Shown here piece after piece: positions 35,215-43,745 of a stretch of 64,000 nt of DNA (position 1 is the first letter of the stretch; every line of letters starts with the position of its first letter). The DNA lies in the NCBI GenBank assembly GCA_016795065.1, contig JAEUIU010000058.1, positions 1 through 64,000 on the forward strand, given 5' to 3'. The notes beneath the pieces are model-generated. The model ran no database searches. It was not told the DNA's origin and worked only from the letters and a program-made list of their open reading frames with translations. Origin of the DNA: Phycisphaerae bacterium (GTDB lineage Bacteria > Planctomycetota > Phycisphaerae > Phycisphaerales > SM1A02). Position numbers and translations under genes: made by a program.

Positions 35215-36341
35215 CACTCCTCGATCAGTTCGACGTTGGCGCGGGGCACGACGACAGACTCACCACCCTCAAGCCTCACCTCAAGCACGCGTGCCTTCGA
35301 GCCGGATCCGAGGACCGCCGGCTCGTGGGGCAGCGCCGTCACGGCGCCGATCCGGCCGAAGTGCGGGTCGCGAATGACCCGGACCGCCGTGCCGATCGAC
35401 AGTTCACCACCGGTCTCGACGCGGTGAGCGCCTGCCCGCTCTGCGCCGTCACCGAGCGCGACCATGATCTCGGGCCGAAGGACGCCCGCCCTGATCTGGG
35501 TGGAGCCGTTCACCGACGCTTCCTGCCCCACGTGCGACGCGAGCAGGTCGTGCGTGCGGGTTGCCATCGCGATGTCACCGAACCCCTCTGTGATGATGAA
35601 CGTCAGGCCGACGCGTTCACTCCCGGTGATCGCAACGCCAAGGTCGTAGCCAAGGAAGTCCCTGAGGTCCTGGTCGTCGATCCCGCCGGAGATCACCGCG
35701 GACGCCCCGACTTCCTTCGCCCTGCGGATCGCGTCGGCGGTCATCCGTGCTCCGCCAACGACCACGGCGCCGCGCATCTCCGTCGTGATCATCGATGCCT
35801 CGAGCCGCATGTCGGGCCGGTCGCAGGCCATTCGGATCGGGCCGAACGCCTCGCCGCCGATGCCGAAGATCCCTTGCACGAGCATGACCTCGTTCTCGAT
35901 CAACGCACCCTCGCGCGGCAACACGTCGATCACCCTTCCGGGCATGTACGCGAGCACCTCGACGGGTTGTTGCGGTCCGCGCAGGATCATCTGGCCCGTC
36001 GCCTCGGAGATCGATTCAATCGTGCCGCCGGATGGCGAGACGGCGTCCTTCCGCATCATGCCGAAGATGCCCCGACTCCGGGCCACCGTCTCGCCGGCCC
36101 GCACCTCGTCGCCGGCCCGCTTCAGCATCAGGGCGGGAACGTCGCCAGCCGGAACGCCTAACAGATTGGCCAGGTTCACCGGCATGATTTCACCGTCGGT
36201 GTACGTGCGGGCGACGACCTGCGTCGCCTCAACTCGATCGCCAACGCGAACCGTCACCTCTCCCGCCACCGGAAGCGAGCGCCGCACGCGATGCAGCGTG
36301 CGGGCGGTGACCTTCAGTCCGGGGGTGTAGGCCTTTGCCAT
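35214..36341 (-). CDS. Soluble KOW-tailed, barrel-sandwich-like protein (MutL/DUF6754 operon)
   Basis: 375 residues, no TM or signal. N-terminal half has two barrel-sandwich-hybrid-like segments (LPVAGEVTVRVGDRVEATQV and LKRAGDEVRAGETVARSRG followed by SPSGGTIESISE), recalling lipoyl/RnfC-type or polymerase beta'-type modules. Middle part: GGEAFGPIRMACDRPD, an ISGGIDDQDLRDFLGYDLG segment. The C terminus GTAVRVIRDPHFGRIGAVTAL with VVVPRANVELIEE is a KOW-like domain. It follows the ATPase by 50 bp and overlaps the DUF6754 gene. Adaptor between ATPase and membrane parts is my inference. Confidence 0.7.
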   Translation of the reverse strand: MAKAYTPGLKVTARTLHRVRRSLPVAGEVTVRVGDRVEATQVVARTYTDGEIMPVNLANLLGVPAGDVPALMLKRAGDEVRAGETVARSRGIFGMMRKDAVSPSGGTIESISEATGQMILRGPQQPVEVLAYMPGRVIDVLPREGALIENEVMLVQGIFGIGGEAFGPIRMACDRPDMRLEASMITTEMRGAVVVGGARMTADAIRRAKEVGASAVISGGIDDQDLRDFLGYDLGVAITGSERVGLTFIITEGFGDIAMATRTHDLLASHVGQEASVNGSTQIRAGVLRPEIMVALGDGAERAGAHRVETGGELSIGTAVRVIRDPHFGRIGAVTALPHEPAVLGSGSKARVLEVRLEGGESVVVPRANVELIEE

Positions 36342-36391
36342 GGAAGCGGTGGAGGAGTGAGCGGGCGGCGGGAAGCGTCGTGAACGAATCG

Positions 36392-38239
36392 TTAGGGGTA
36401 GAGCTCGAGATCAGCGACCCAGCGGGTCATGCGGGCACGGCAATCGGCGCGGTCCTCGGGAAGTTCAAGCGGCCGACCTCGGGCGTCCAAGATGATGCCC
36501 ACCGTCCCGCCGCGGATCGTCCGGCGAACCGGCTTCCCGGGCCCCGCCCCGACGTCGAAATGCCGGTCAGGCACGATCTCGGCCTCGGCGGTCTGGCCTT
36601 CGGTGAGTCGAATCAGCTTGAGGTCGCCGACGTGCATCTCGCCGGCCAGCGCCGCCCCGACGGAGGGCGTGAACCGATAGGCGAAGCAGGGTTTGCCGGG
36701 CCTGCCGTGGCCCTTCGCGGCGATGCACGTTCCGAGCAGGATCAGGCAATCCCGCTCAAAGACCTCCATCGCGGCCCTTGGATGCACGCTGGCGAGCACA
36801 CCCAGATGCGGCATCATGAAGATTGAGTCCTTCGCGAGCGTCGTGAACCCCTCGGGCTCGAAGGCATCGATCAGCATCGCGGCGGTCTGCTCCATGCGCG
36901 GAGCGTGCGACAACACGCCGCCCGACGCAACAAGCAGATCGAGTTTCATGTTGTCGACGATCGAGTGCGAGGCCGATCCTTGGGCGAAGAGGTCGCCGAC
37001 CGTGCGCTGCTGCTGAACGCCCTTGAGGGTGGTCGCGAACTCCTTGTGCTGGAGATACGCAAGCCGCAGCGCCTCGCGCGACACCGCCTGCTCGAAGACC
37101 AGAGCCTCGAGCGTCTGCGGAATCGTCGTCGGGCGGATCATCTTGTTCTTGACGCGGTTCCGGAGCTCGCGCTCGTCCATGTCCAGATGGACCCAGCGGA
37201 GCACCTTGGGCATCGTCGCCTCGGCGCAGACGTTGGAGATCGAATAGCTCATCCCGAGGTTGGCGCTCACCGTCCGGTTGAAGACACCGCCGAAGACGCT
37301 GAAGACGTCGGTGGTCGCACCCCCGATGTCGACGCCCACGGCGTTGATCCGGTCACGCTCGGCGATGCGCTGGAGGATGTCGCCGACCGCGCCGGGTGTC
37401 GGCATGATCGGCGCGTCGGCCCACGAGATCAGCTTGTCGTAGCCCGGCGCGTGGGCCATCACGTGCTCAAGGAAAACGTCGTGGATCTTGTCGCGCGCGG
37501 GGCCGAGATTCTCCTGCTCGAGCACCGGGCGAAGGTTGTCGACGACCGCCAGGTCGAACCCGTCGCGGAAGATCTCGCGGATCCTCGGGGCGGCGTCGCG
37601 GTTGCCGGCGAAAATGATCGGAAGGTGATACTCGCCGCCGAAGCGCGGTCGGGGCTTGGCGGGAGCGATCAGCTCGGCGATCTGGATGACCTGATGGGTG
37701 TTGCCGCCATCGGTCCCGCCCGAGATCAGCACCATGTCAGGACGCAGCTCGCGAATGCGCTGGATCTGTTCGTGCGGCTTTCGCTTGTCGTTGGCCGCGA
37801 TCGTGTCCATCACAATGGCGCCGGCCCCAAGAGCCGCACGCTTCGCACTGGCCGCGGTCATCTGGGCGACGACGCCTGCGACCATCATCTGAAGTCCGCC
37901 GCCGGCGGAACTCGTCGAGATGTAGATGTCGCATCCTTCGGTCTCGGTCGCGGGCCGGATGATGTTCCCGGCGTCGTCGATGAAGCGGCGCCCCGCGAGC
38001 TCACCGATTTCGGTGAGGGCGTTGACGACGCCGACTGTGACGTCGGCGAAGGGCTCCTCGACGGTCGTCGGGGCCTCACCTCGCTGGGTCTGGCGGTACT
38101 CGTTCCCAACCTTCTCGATCAGGATCGCCTTGGTTGTCGTGCTTCCGCAGTCGGTGGCGAGAATCCAACGAATCCGGTCGGGATCGATCGCCGGCTTGCT
38201 TGCCGGATCCGTGTGCGTTGGGGAACTCCCGTCCATCAT
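36392..38239 (-). CDS. Glutamate mutase L (MutL)-family actin-fold ATPase
   Basis: 615 residues. ASKHA/HSP70-actin fold with phosphate-1 loop LATDCGSTTTKA (Asp30), LISGGTDGGNT at 171-181, phosphate-2 loop VGVDIGGATTDVFS (Asp304) and adenosine motif LLVASGGVLSHAP near 455. The family is named for the chaperone-like partner of B12-dependent glutamate mutase, but no mutase subunit or B12-binding protein is in this window; instead it heads an operon of membrane proteins. Key nucleotide residues look intact. ATG 38239 or 38236; TACCCT lies 10 bp upstream. Likely cytoplasmic energy or switch component of the complex (inference). Confidence 0.85.
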   Translation of the reverse strand: MMDGSSPTHTDPASKPAIDPDRIRWILATDCGSTTTKAILIEKVGNEYRQTQRGEAPTTVEEPFADVTVGVVNALTEIGELAGRRFIDDAGNIIRPATETEGCDIYISTSSAGGGLQMMVAGVVAQMTAASAKRAALGAGAIVMDTIAANDKRKPHEQIQRIRELRPDMVLISGGTDGGNTHQVIQIAELIAPAKPRPRFGGEYHLPIIFAGNRDAAPRIREIFRDGFDLAVVDNLRPVLEQENLGPARDKIHDVFLEHVMAHAPGYDKLISWADAPIMPTPGAVGDILQRIAERDRINAVGVDIGGATTDVFSVFGGVFNRTVSANLGMSYSISNVCAEATMPKVLRWVHLDMDERELRNRVKNKMIRPTTIPQTLEALVFEQAVSREALRLAYLQHKEFATTLKGVQQQRTVGDLFAQGSASHSIVDNMKLDLLVASGGVLSHAPRMEQTAAMLIDAFEPEGFTTLAKDSIFMMPHLGVLASVHPRAAMEVFERDCLILLGTCIAAKGHGRPGKPCFAYRFTPSVGAALAGEMHVGDLKLIRLTEGQTAEAEIVPDRHFDVGAGPGKPVRRTIRGGTVGIILDARGRPLELPEDRADCRARMTRWVADLELYP

Positions 38240-38249
38240 GCGGACGCTC

Positions 38250-38282
38250 AGGGTAACGCAATCGTGCGTGCAACGGTACCCT
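38250..38282. promoter_or_regulatory. Divergent promoter region between ATPase operon and small-gene pair
   Basis: In the 51-bp gap TACCCT occurs on both strands: minus 38250-38255, 10 bp before ATG 38239, and plus 38277-38282, 8 bp before GTG 38291. The symmetric arrangement suggests co-control of both directions. No Shine-Dalgarno precedes either start. Confidence 0.4.
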
Positions 38283-38290
38283 CACCGCTC

Positions 38291-38728
38291 GTGAACGCCC
38301 CCGTGCCAGCATCACTTGCCTGGACCTCCTGGCCCGCGCGCGAGCGCCCACTGGCGGCATTGCTCGGACTTGGCGTCGTGCTCGGCTTCGGCGCGGTGGG
38401 GGCAAACATGTTTGATCACTGGGGTGTCGGCCTCGGGTGTTCCGTCGCACTGCTGGCCTCCCTTCAGCGCTTCTATTTTCCGGTCCGCTGCGAGATCGAC
38501 CGGTCGCAGGCGCGCGTGCAAACGCTCCTGGGCGCGCGAACCATGCCGCTGGATACGGTGCGCCGCGTGAGCCAAGACGGGAAAGCGATCCTGCTTTCCT
38601 CGCGGTCAACCCCGAGTTCGCTCGACCTCATTCGAGGGCTCATGCTCCCGCTCCCGGCAAAGGGCTCGGACCTTGTCGTCAGGGAGGTTCTCGAGCGGAT
38701 TCGCCGGGGCACGGGGAGCGACCGATGA
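38291..38728 (+). CDS. Small membrane protein, divergent from the MutL operon
   Basis: 145 residues from GTG 38291. Two TMs (PLAALLGLGVVLGFGAVGAN and VGLGCSVALLASLQRFYF) then a C-terminal cytoplasmic PH-like domain: CEIDRSQARVQTLLGARTMP, VRRVSQDGKAILLSSRS. Such 2-TM plus PH-like architecture is common for small accessory membrane proteins. TACCCT is 8 bp upstream. Its stop overlaps the next ATG (ATGA). Unknown function; association with the divergent ATPase operon is suggested by the shared 51-bp promoter gap. Confidence 0.7.
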   Translation: MNAPVPASLAWTSWPARERPLAALLGLGVVLGFGAVGANMFDHWGVGLGCSVALLASLQRFYFPVRCEIDRSQARVQTLLGARTMPLDTVRRVSQDGKAILLSSRSTPSSLDLIRGLMLPLPAKGSDLVVREVLERIRRGTGSDR

Positions 38729-39123
38729 GCGATCCCCAGCGACCCTTCCTGGCGCGGTTGCGAGATGGCCTGCGTCACGCGTTCGGGATCGAGGGCCGGG
38801 CCGCGGCGATTCCCAGCGAGGCCGAGCGCGAAATCATCGAGCGCATCCTTGGGGCCGTTGTCCGGAGGGGGCTCACGGGACCGACGATTCTCTTCCTCGA
38901 CTCGATGCGGTCACTGAATTTCGTTTCGGCCCAGGCCATTCACTACTTCACGCCCATCGTCGGCATGATCGTCGACCGCGACGCCCTTCATACGTTCGCC
39001 CGCTACCTCGAGCGCCGCGGCTCGGTCGAGTGGCTTTGCGGCCGGCTCGAGGCAATGGAAGCCGAGGGCTCGCCGAAGGGCTCACTCCGAGGCGACGGGG
39101 ATGCGGAACGCACAGACCTCTGA
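38725..39123 (+). CDS. Small conserved-looking protein, partner of the membrane gene
   Basis: 132 residues, soluble, mostly helical. Distinct core: TGPTILFLDSMRSLNFVSAQ followed by IHYFTPIVGMIVDRDALHTF; the FLDSMRxLNFVxxQ stretch looks like a conserved signature that I associate with small planctomycete/Chloroflexi proteins, but I know no function. Coupled to the preceding gene (ATGA). Its last 42 bases overlap the 3' end of the chemoreceptor gene on the opposite strand. Confidence 0.65.
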   Translation: MSDPQRPFLARLRDGLRHAFGIEGRAAAIPSEAEREIIERILGAVVRRGLTGPTILFLDSMRSLNFVSAQAIHYFTPIVGMIVDRDALHTFARYLERRGSVEWLCGRLEAMEAEGSPKGSLRGDGDAERTDL

Positions 39124-41133
39124 GTGAAGGGCACTGGTCGCACCTTCGATCGATCGGGCTGTTGCCGAGAGTCGGGCAAGCCCATCAATCGCGGCCCGAG
39201 CCGACTGCTGAATCTGGGAGGTCGCATCGCTAATCTGGACCGCACCGGCCGACTGGCTGGCCATGCCTTCGGTGACGGCCCGGAATCGCTCGGTGTTCTC
39301 CGCGACCTGACCGATGATCGCACCCATCTGGCGCGACGTTTCGTTCACATCCTCGACGCTGCGGCGCACCTTTTCGGCGAAGCGGTCCATCTCCATGACG
39401 CCGGCCGAGACTGCTGACTGCATCTCCTCAACGAGGCTTGCGATGTCGAGGGTCGACGCCGCGGTCTGGTCGGCGAGCCTGCGGATCTCGCGGGCGACGA
39501 CGAGGAATCCGCGCCCCTGCTCGCCAGTCTTCTCGGCCTCGATCGCCGCGTTCACGGAGAGGAGGTTTGTCTGGTCGGCGACCTTGGTGATCGTGGTGAC
39601 CACCGCGTTGATTGCGACTGCGCGCTCGTTGATGGTGGCGAGCTTCCCCGCGACCGAGACGGTCGCGCCATCGAGCTCGCGCATCGAACCGTCGACCGCA
39701 GCGAGCTGCTCGCGACCGCGCTTGGCCAGATCGGCCGTCGCGGCTGCGTTCGCCTGAACGGATTCCATCGTCCGGGCAAGTTCGACGCCCGTGGCGCTAA
39801 TCTGCTTCGCGGCGGCGGCGACCTCGGTGGTCGTGTTGCCCAGCGGCGTCGCGGCGTTCTTCTGTGTGGCAGTGCTCTTGCCGAGCTCGACGACGCTCGC
39901 GTCCAGGGTACGTCCTGCGGAATGCACGCGGGCGATGAGGACGCTGAGCCGTTCGGCCATCACACCTAACGTTTCGAGCAGCGCGCCCGCCTCGTCCTTG
40001 TGGCCGTCGGTCGAGAGTCGCACGGTCAGATCGCCTTGGGCAATCCGTTCCGCCGCCCGTACCGCCCGGTCGATTCGCCGTCGCACCGAGACGGCGAGCA
40101 CGATGAGGAGCGTCGCCAACAGCACCAGGCCCAGCACTGCGAAGATGAGGTTCTGGAGGACGGTGACAAACGCCGGTCGCATGATCTCGCTCACCGGCTT
40201 CAGGAGCACGATGCGCCAGCCACCGGTCGGACTCGACGCGGTGGCGAGGTAGGTCGCCTCGCCCGAGACCGGATCGATGTCGGTGAGGACGCCGGTGCGG
40301 GCCGCGTCGCCGATCAGCGGAACGAGAATCGGGGCATACGGTGTGTTCGTGATCAGTGTGCCCGAGCGAATCTCGGTGGCCGCTCCGGCGGCCAGCTTCG
40401 CGTCGAGACTGGTCGTGATGATCGCACCGCTAGGGGCGATCGCAAAGATGTCGATGTCAAGCTCGGTCGCGAGCGAGCGGAGCGACGCGTCGATATCGCT
40501 GATCGCGTATTCGGCGCCGGCGACGCCGATCGCCTTTCCGTCGATCACGATCGGGAATCCAATCTCAATCACAAGCTGGCCGTCGCGAAGCAGCGGATTA
40601 CTGAACTGATGCTCGAACGTCCCGCGCTCGCGATGGGCCGCGATCGATCGATCGACCGCCTCACTGCGCATGAGCGCCTCACAGGCTGCAAGCGTTGGAC
40701 GGCCGCCACGCTTCGGATCGCGGGAGACGCGCGGCACGAACCGCCCGTCGCAGACCAACGCACGAAGCTCTGGCGACATGCCTTCCGCCGGAAGACGTTC
40801 ACCGTCGATGGCAAGCCAGATTGCGCTCACGACGGATTCCCGTTCGAGCACCTGACCCAACACGCTGACGGCCTCAGCCGGATGTTCCCAATCGCCTGCC
40901 GAGACCACCTCGGCGAGAATCCGGGCGGTCCTGGCCGCATCGTTCATGCGGTCCTCGGAACGACCCGCAGCAAGCTTGGCCGCGCTGGTGAGCTGCTGCT
41001 CGACCATGGTCTGAAGCGTTCGGTACTTCTCAAGCAGTCCAAGGACGACGAGGGAGCCGACCAGGACCAGCGTCGGGAGAACGCCGAAGAGCACCAAACG
41101 ACCGGCAAGGCTGTGGTGAAAGCGAACGCGCAT
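39082..41133 (-). CDS. Methyl-accepting chemotaxis protein
   Basis: 683 residues from ATG 41133. TM1 (VLFGVLPTLVLVGSLVVLGL), a ~270-residue dCache-like sensor, TM2 (LIFAVLGLVLLATLLIVLAV), HAMP (RRRIDRAVRAAERIAQGDLT), and a signalling coiled coil whose tip reads NLLSVNAAIEAEKTGEQGRG then FLVVAREIRRLADQTAAST. The tip differs from the commoner LALNAAIEAARAGE, a variant seen in several non-enteric bacteria. Ligand unknown. The GTG at 41322 would add 63 polar residues and nearly abut the divergent gene; I prefer 41133. No other che genes are present. Confidence 0.88.
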   Translation of the reverse strand: MRVRFHHSLAGRLVLFGVLPTLVLVGSLVVLGLLEKYRTLQTMVEQQLTSAAKLAAGRSEDRMNDAARTARILAEVVSAGDWEHPAEAVSVLGQVLERESVVSAIWLAIDGERLPAEGMSPELRALVCDGRFVPRVSRDPKRGGRPTLAACEALMRSEAVDRSIAAHRERGTFEHQFSNPLLRDGQLVIEIGFPIVIDGKAIGVAGAEYAISDIDASLRSLATELDIDIFAIAPSGAIITTSLDAKLAAGAATEIRSGTLITNTPYAPILVPLIGDAARTGVLTDIDPVSGEATYLATASSPTGGWRIVLLKPVSEIMRPAFVTVLQNLIFAVLGLVLLATLLIVLAVSVRRRIDRAVRAAERIAQGDLTVRLSTDGHKDEAGALLETLGVMAERLSVLIARVHSAGRTLDASVVELGKSTATQKNAATPLGNTTTEVAAAAKQISATGVELARTMESVQANAAATADLAKRGREQLAAVDGSMRELDGATVSVAGKLATINERAVAINAVVTTITKVADQTNLLSVNAAIEAEKTGEQGRGFLVVAREIRRLADQTAASTLDIASLVEEMQSAVSAGVMEMDRFAEKVRRSVEDVNETSRQMGAIIGQVAENTERFRAVTEGMASQSAGAVQISDATSQIQQSARAAIDGLARLSATARSIEGATSALHSEVCAFRIPVASE

Positions 41134-41312
41134 GGGGAAGCAGGTGGCGACCGTGCCCGGCGACAACGCGGGCGGAGACCCCGATTCATCGGCATCCGGA
41201 GGCCTCGAATCCGGTCCGGTATCGCCGAATCCCGTCAGCCAAGCGAGGAAGGCCAAGAGGGCCCGGTCCGACCGCCGGGCGATTCCCGCAACCTTCCCCG
41301 TGGCGGGAGCGG

Positions 41313-41318
41313 TATCGT
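41313..41318 (+). promoter_or_regulatory. -10-like TATCGT and strong RBS for the dioxygenase gene
   Basis: TATCGT at 41313-41318 and AAGGAGG at 41329-41335, 4 bp before ATG 41340: a conventional leadered start, in contrast to the leaderless-type units. Confidence 0.45.
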
Positions 41319-41339
41319 GCACCGAGCCAAGGAGGTCTC

Positions 41340-41972
41340 ATGACCACGCTCCGATCCGCTAGCACCCCCGGCGCTACACCCAGCAGCAGCCCCAACGGCG
41401 GGCCCATCACCAATCCGGACACGCCGACCGAGCCCAACGGGTTCGAGCCGGACGGCTCGGTGACCTCGCCCTTCCACCTGCTCTCGTGGATCCAGCGGAA
41501 CCGGCACCTGATGAAGCCGCCGGTGGGAAACAAGTACCTCTACAGCGGCAAGGACTTCTTCGTGATGATCATCGGCGGGCCGAACGCCCGCAACGATTTC
41601 CATCAGGTCAACTCGGAGGAGTTCTTCTATCAGATCAAAGGCGACATCATCGTGAAGACGATCGAGGGTGGCCGGGTGATCGATCACCACGTCCGCGAAG
41701 GCGAGGTCTTCTTCATTCCGCCAAACGTGGCCCACTCGCCGCGCCGCGGTCCGGACACATTGGGCCTGGTCGTCGAGCGCACCCGTCCCGCCGGCGAGAC
41801 CGAGCACCAGATGTTCTTCTGCCCGCAGTGCGAGAACCTCGTCTATGACAAGGTCTTCGACTGCAAGGACATCGTCGAGCACTTTGCCCGCTCGATGGAG
41901 GAGTTCTGGGCCGACCCCAGCCTCTGCACCTGCAAGCGATGCGGCTACCGGATCACCAAGCCGCAGGCCTAA
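41340..41972 (+). CDS. nbaC: 3-hydroxyanthranilate 3,4-dioxygenase
   Basis: 210 residues; ring-opens 3-hydroxyanthranilate to 2-amino-3-carboxymuconate semialdehyde with Fe(II) and O2. Cupin iron ligands in the family spacing: His88 (NDFHQ), Glu94, His132 (AHSP); substrate Arg84 and Arg136; plus the rubredoxin-like second metal site Cys161-x2-Cys164 and Cys198-x2-Cys201 found in bacterial enzymes. The first ~37 residues are a Ser/Pro/Thr extension not seen in the shorter bacterial form I know. AGGAGG fixes the start. The rest of the pathway is 4-10 kb downstream. Confidence 0.94.
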   Translation: MTTLRSASTPGATPSSSPNGGPITNPDTPTEPNGFEPDGSVTSPFHLLSWIQRNRHLMKPPVGNKYLYSGKDFFVMIIGGPNARNDFHQVNSEEFFYQIKGDIIVKTIEGGRVIDHHVREGEVFFIPPNVAHSPRRGPDTLGLVVERTRPAGETEHQMFFCPQCENLVYDKVFDCKDIVEHFARSMEEFWADPSLCTCKRCGYRITKPQA

Positions 41973-42008
41973 CGCCTCGTTCAACCCAGCGGAAGCGAAA
42001 CCGCACGG

Positions 42009-43172
42009 ATGCGGATCACCGTCGTCATTGGCCCCTTCTTTCCCATGCCTCCCGCGCCGACGGGGGCAATCGAGAAGGTCTGGCATCGGCTCGCCGAGGC
42101 ATTCGCGGCTCGCGGCCACACCGTGACCGTTTTGTGCCCACGATCGGGACGCGACGCCAATGACGAAACGATTCGAGGCGTTCGCTATGTTCGCTTCCGG
42201 CGATGGCAGCGCACGGGCTCGACAAAGCTCGATCTCGTGAAGGACTTCATTCATTCGCTTCGGACAATGGCCACGCTACCGCAGGCCGACGTGACGGTGA
42301 CCAATTGCTTCTGGCTGCCGGCGCTTCTCCGGCTGGCCCGCCGAGCCCGGGTCGGTGCCCTGAACGTCCACGCCCAACGCTTCCCCAAGGGGCAGTTCTC
42401 CCTGTATCGCGGGGCGGATCGGGTCTCGACCGTTTCCGAGGCGATCGCGTCGGCGATCCGCGAGCAGACCCCGGCTCTCGCCCCGGTCATTCGCGTCATA
42501 CCGAACCCGGTCGACATCGCGGTCTTCACCCCTGAGGGTCCAACGCGGCGGACCGCAGGCACCCGCACGATCCTCTTCACCGGCCGGATCCATCCTGAGA
42601 AGGGACTGGACATTCTGGTGCGGGCATACGTTCTCATCCGCCGCGAACGACCTGACGTGCGACTCTGCCTTGTCGGGCCAAGCGAGGTCCCCCGTGGGGG
42701 TGGCGGCCCGCAGTTCGTCGAGCGGCTGACATCGCTTGCAGGCGAGGCACCGATTGAGTTCCGTCCCAACATCGCGGATCCCGCCGAGCTCGCCCTCACA
42801 CTTCGCTCATGCGACGTCTACTGCTATCCAAGCGTCGCCTATTTCGGCGAGGCCTCACCGGTGGCGCCGCTTGAGGCGATGGCTTGCGGGGCCGTCACCG
42901 TCGTCAGCGACCTGCCCCAGTTCGGCGGTTACGTCGAGGAGGGAGTGACCGGGCTCACTTTTTCGCGTGAGGCGCATGACGCGGATGCCCGGCTCGCCGC
43001 TTGCCTCGCCTCGGTCCTTGACGATCAGCAGCTTGCCGAACGACTTCGGACGGCCGGTGTCGAACGGGCCCGTTCGCTCTCGGTCGATCGCGTGGCCGAG
43101 ATGCACTTGGAAGATTTCGAAGGGCTGATCGCGAACCGCACTCGCGGCACGCCGCAGGGAGGACCGTCATGA
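42009..43172 (+). CDS. Glycosyltransferase, GT4-like
   Basis: 387 residues with two Rossmann-like halves (GT-B). N half: RITVVIGPFFPMPPAPTGAI and AEAFAARGHTVTVLCPR; C half: TILFTGRIHPEKGLDILVRA, VRLCLVGPSE, EFRPNIADPAEL, and SVAYFGEASPVAPLEAMACG with the E-x7-E region of retaining GT4 enzymes. Donor and acceptor are unknown; probably envelope polysaccharide synthesis. Starts 36 bp after the dioxygenase; its stop overlaps the next ATG, pairing it with a sugar O-acyltransferase. Confidence 0.88.
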   Translation: MRITVVIGPFFPMPPAPTGAIEKVWHRLAEAFAARGHTVTVLCPRSGRDANDETIRGVRYVRFRRWQRTGSTKLDLVKDFIHSLRTMATLPQADVTVTNCFWLPALLRLARRARVGALNVHAQRFPKGQFSLYRGADRVSTVSEAIASAIREQTPALAPVIRVIPNPVDIAVFTPEGPTRRTAGTRTILFTGRIHPEKGLDILVRAYVLIRRERPDVRLCLVGPSEVPRGGGGPQFVERLTSLAGEAPIEFRPNIADPAELALTLRSCDVYCYPSVAYFGEASPVAPLEAMACGAVTVVSDLPQFGGYVEEGVTGLTFSREAHDADARLAACLASVLDDQQLAERLRTAGVERARSLSVDRVAEMHLEDFEGLIANRTRGTPQGGPS

Positions 43173-43738
43173 GCGACACCGTCCCGCGGCTCGAGACGAA
43201 ATCGCAGGCCGACGCCTACTCCTCGCCCTGGACCGTCGGGACGCGCCTCGGCGGCGCGCTCTGGGCGATCGTGTGGCTCCTCCTCTTTAGGCCCACACCA
43301 AAGCCGCTGTCGCCGTGGCGGGTTCTCCTCCTCCGCCTCTTCGGAGCCCGCGTCACCGGCACGCCATTCGTCGCCAGCTCGGTGCGGATCAAGTTCCCTT
43401 GGAACCTGACGCTCGAAGACCGCGCCTGTCTCGGTCCCGACGCCGAGGTCTACAACCTGGGCCCCTGCATCCTGCGGGCCCGTTCGACGGTCACACAGCG
43501 AGTCTACCTCTGCGGCGGGTCACACGACCTCTCGATTCGCGCGTTGCCGCTGATCACCGGGACGATCGAGATCGGCGCCGATGCGTTCGTCGGCGCGCAG
43601 GCCCTCGTCCTTCCCGGACTGCGAATCGGCGAAGGCGCGGTCGTCGGCGCGGGCAGCGTCGTCACCAAGGATGTCGAGCCGTGGACGATCGTGGCGGGAA
43701 ATCCGGCCCGCGAAATCGGCAAGCGGATAATGGGCTGA
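43169..43738 (+). CDS. Hexapeptide-repeat acetyltransferase, WcaF-like
   Basis: 189 residues. Left-handed beta-helix O-acetyltransferase related to colanic-acid WcaF/WcaB: RVLLLRLFGARVTGTPFVAS, PDAEVYNLGPCILRARSTVT, LPLITGTIEIGADAFVGAQA, LPGLRIGEGAVVGAGSVVTK, VAGNPAREIGKR. Uses acetyl-CoA to modify a sugar, probably on the same polysaccharide as the preceding glycosyltransferase, to which it is coupled (ATGA). Converges on kup with 7 bp between stops. Confidence 0.9.
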   Translation: MSDTVPRLETKSQADAYSSPWTVGTRLGGALWAIVWLLLFRPTPKPLSPWRVLLLRLFGARVTGTPFVASSVRIKFPWNLTLEDRACLGPDAEVYNLGPCILRARSTVTQRVYLCGGSHDLSIRALPLITGTIEIGADAFVGAQALVLPGLRIGEGAVVGAGSVVTKDVEPWTIVAGNPAREIGKRIMG

Positions 43739-43745
43739 CAGCCCG

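Noticed and set aside
36392-38239. DNA mismatch repair MutL
   Set aside because: Same name only. The sequence has the actin-fold loops DCGSTTTKA and DIGGATTD of the glutamate-mutase-L family, not a GHKL ATPase.
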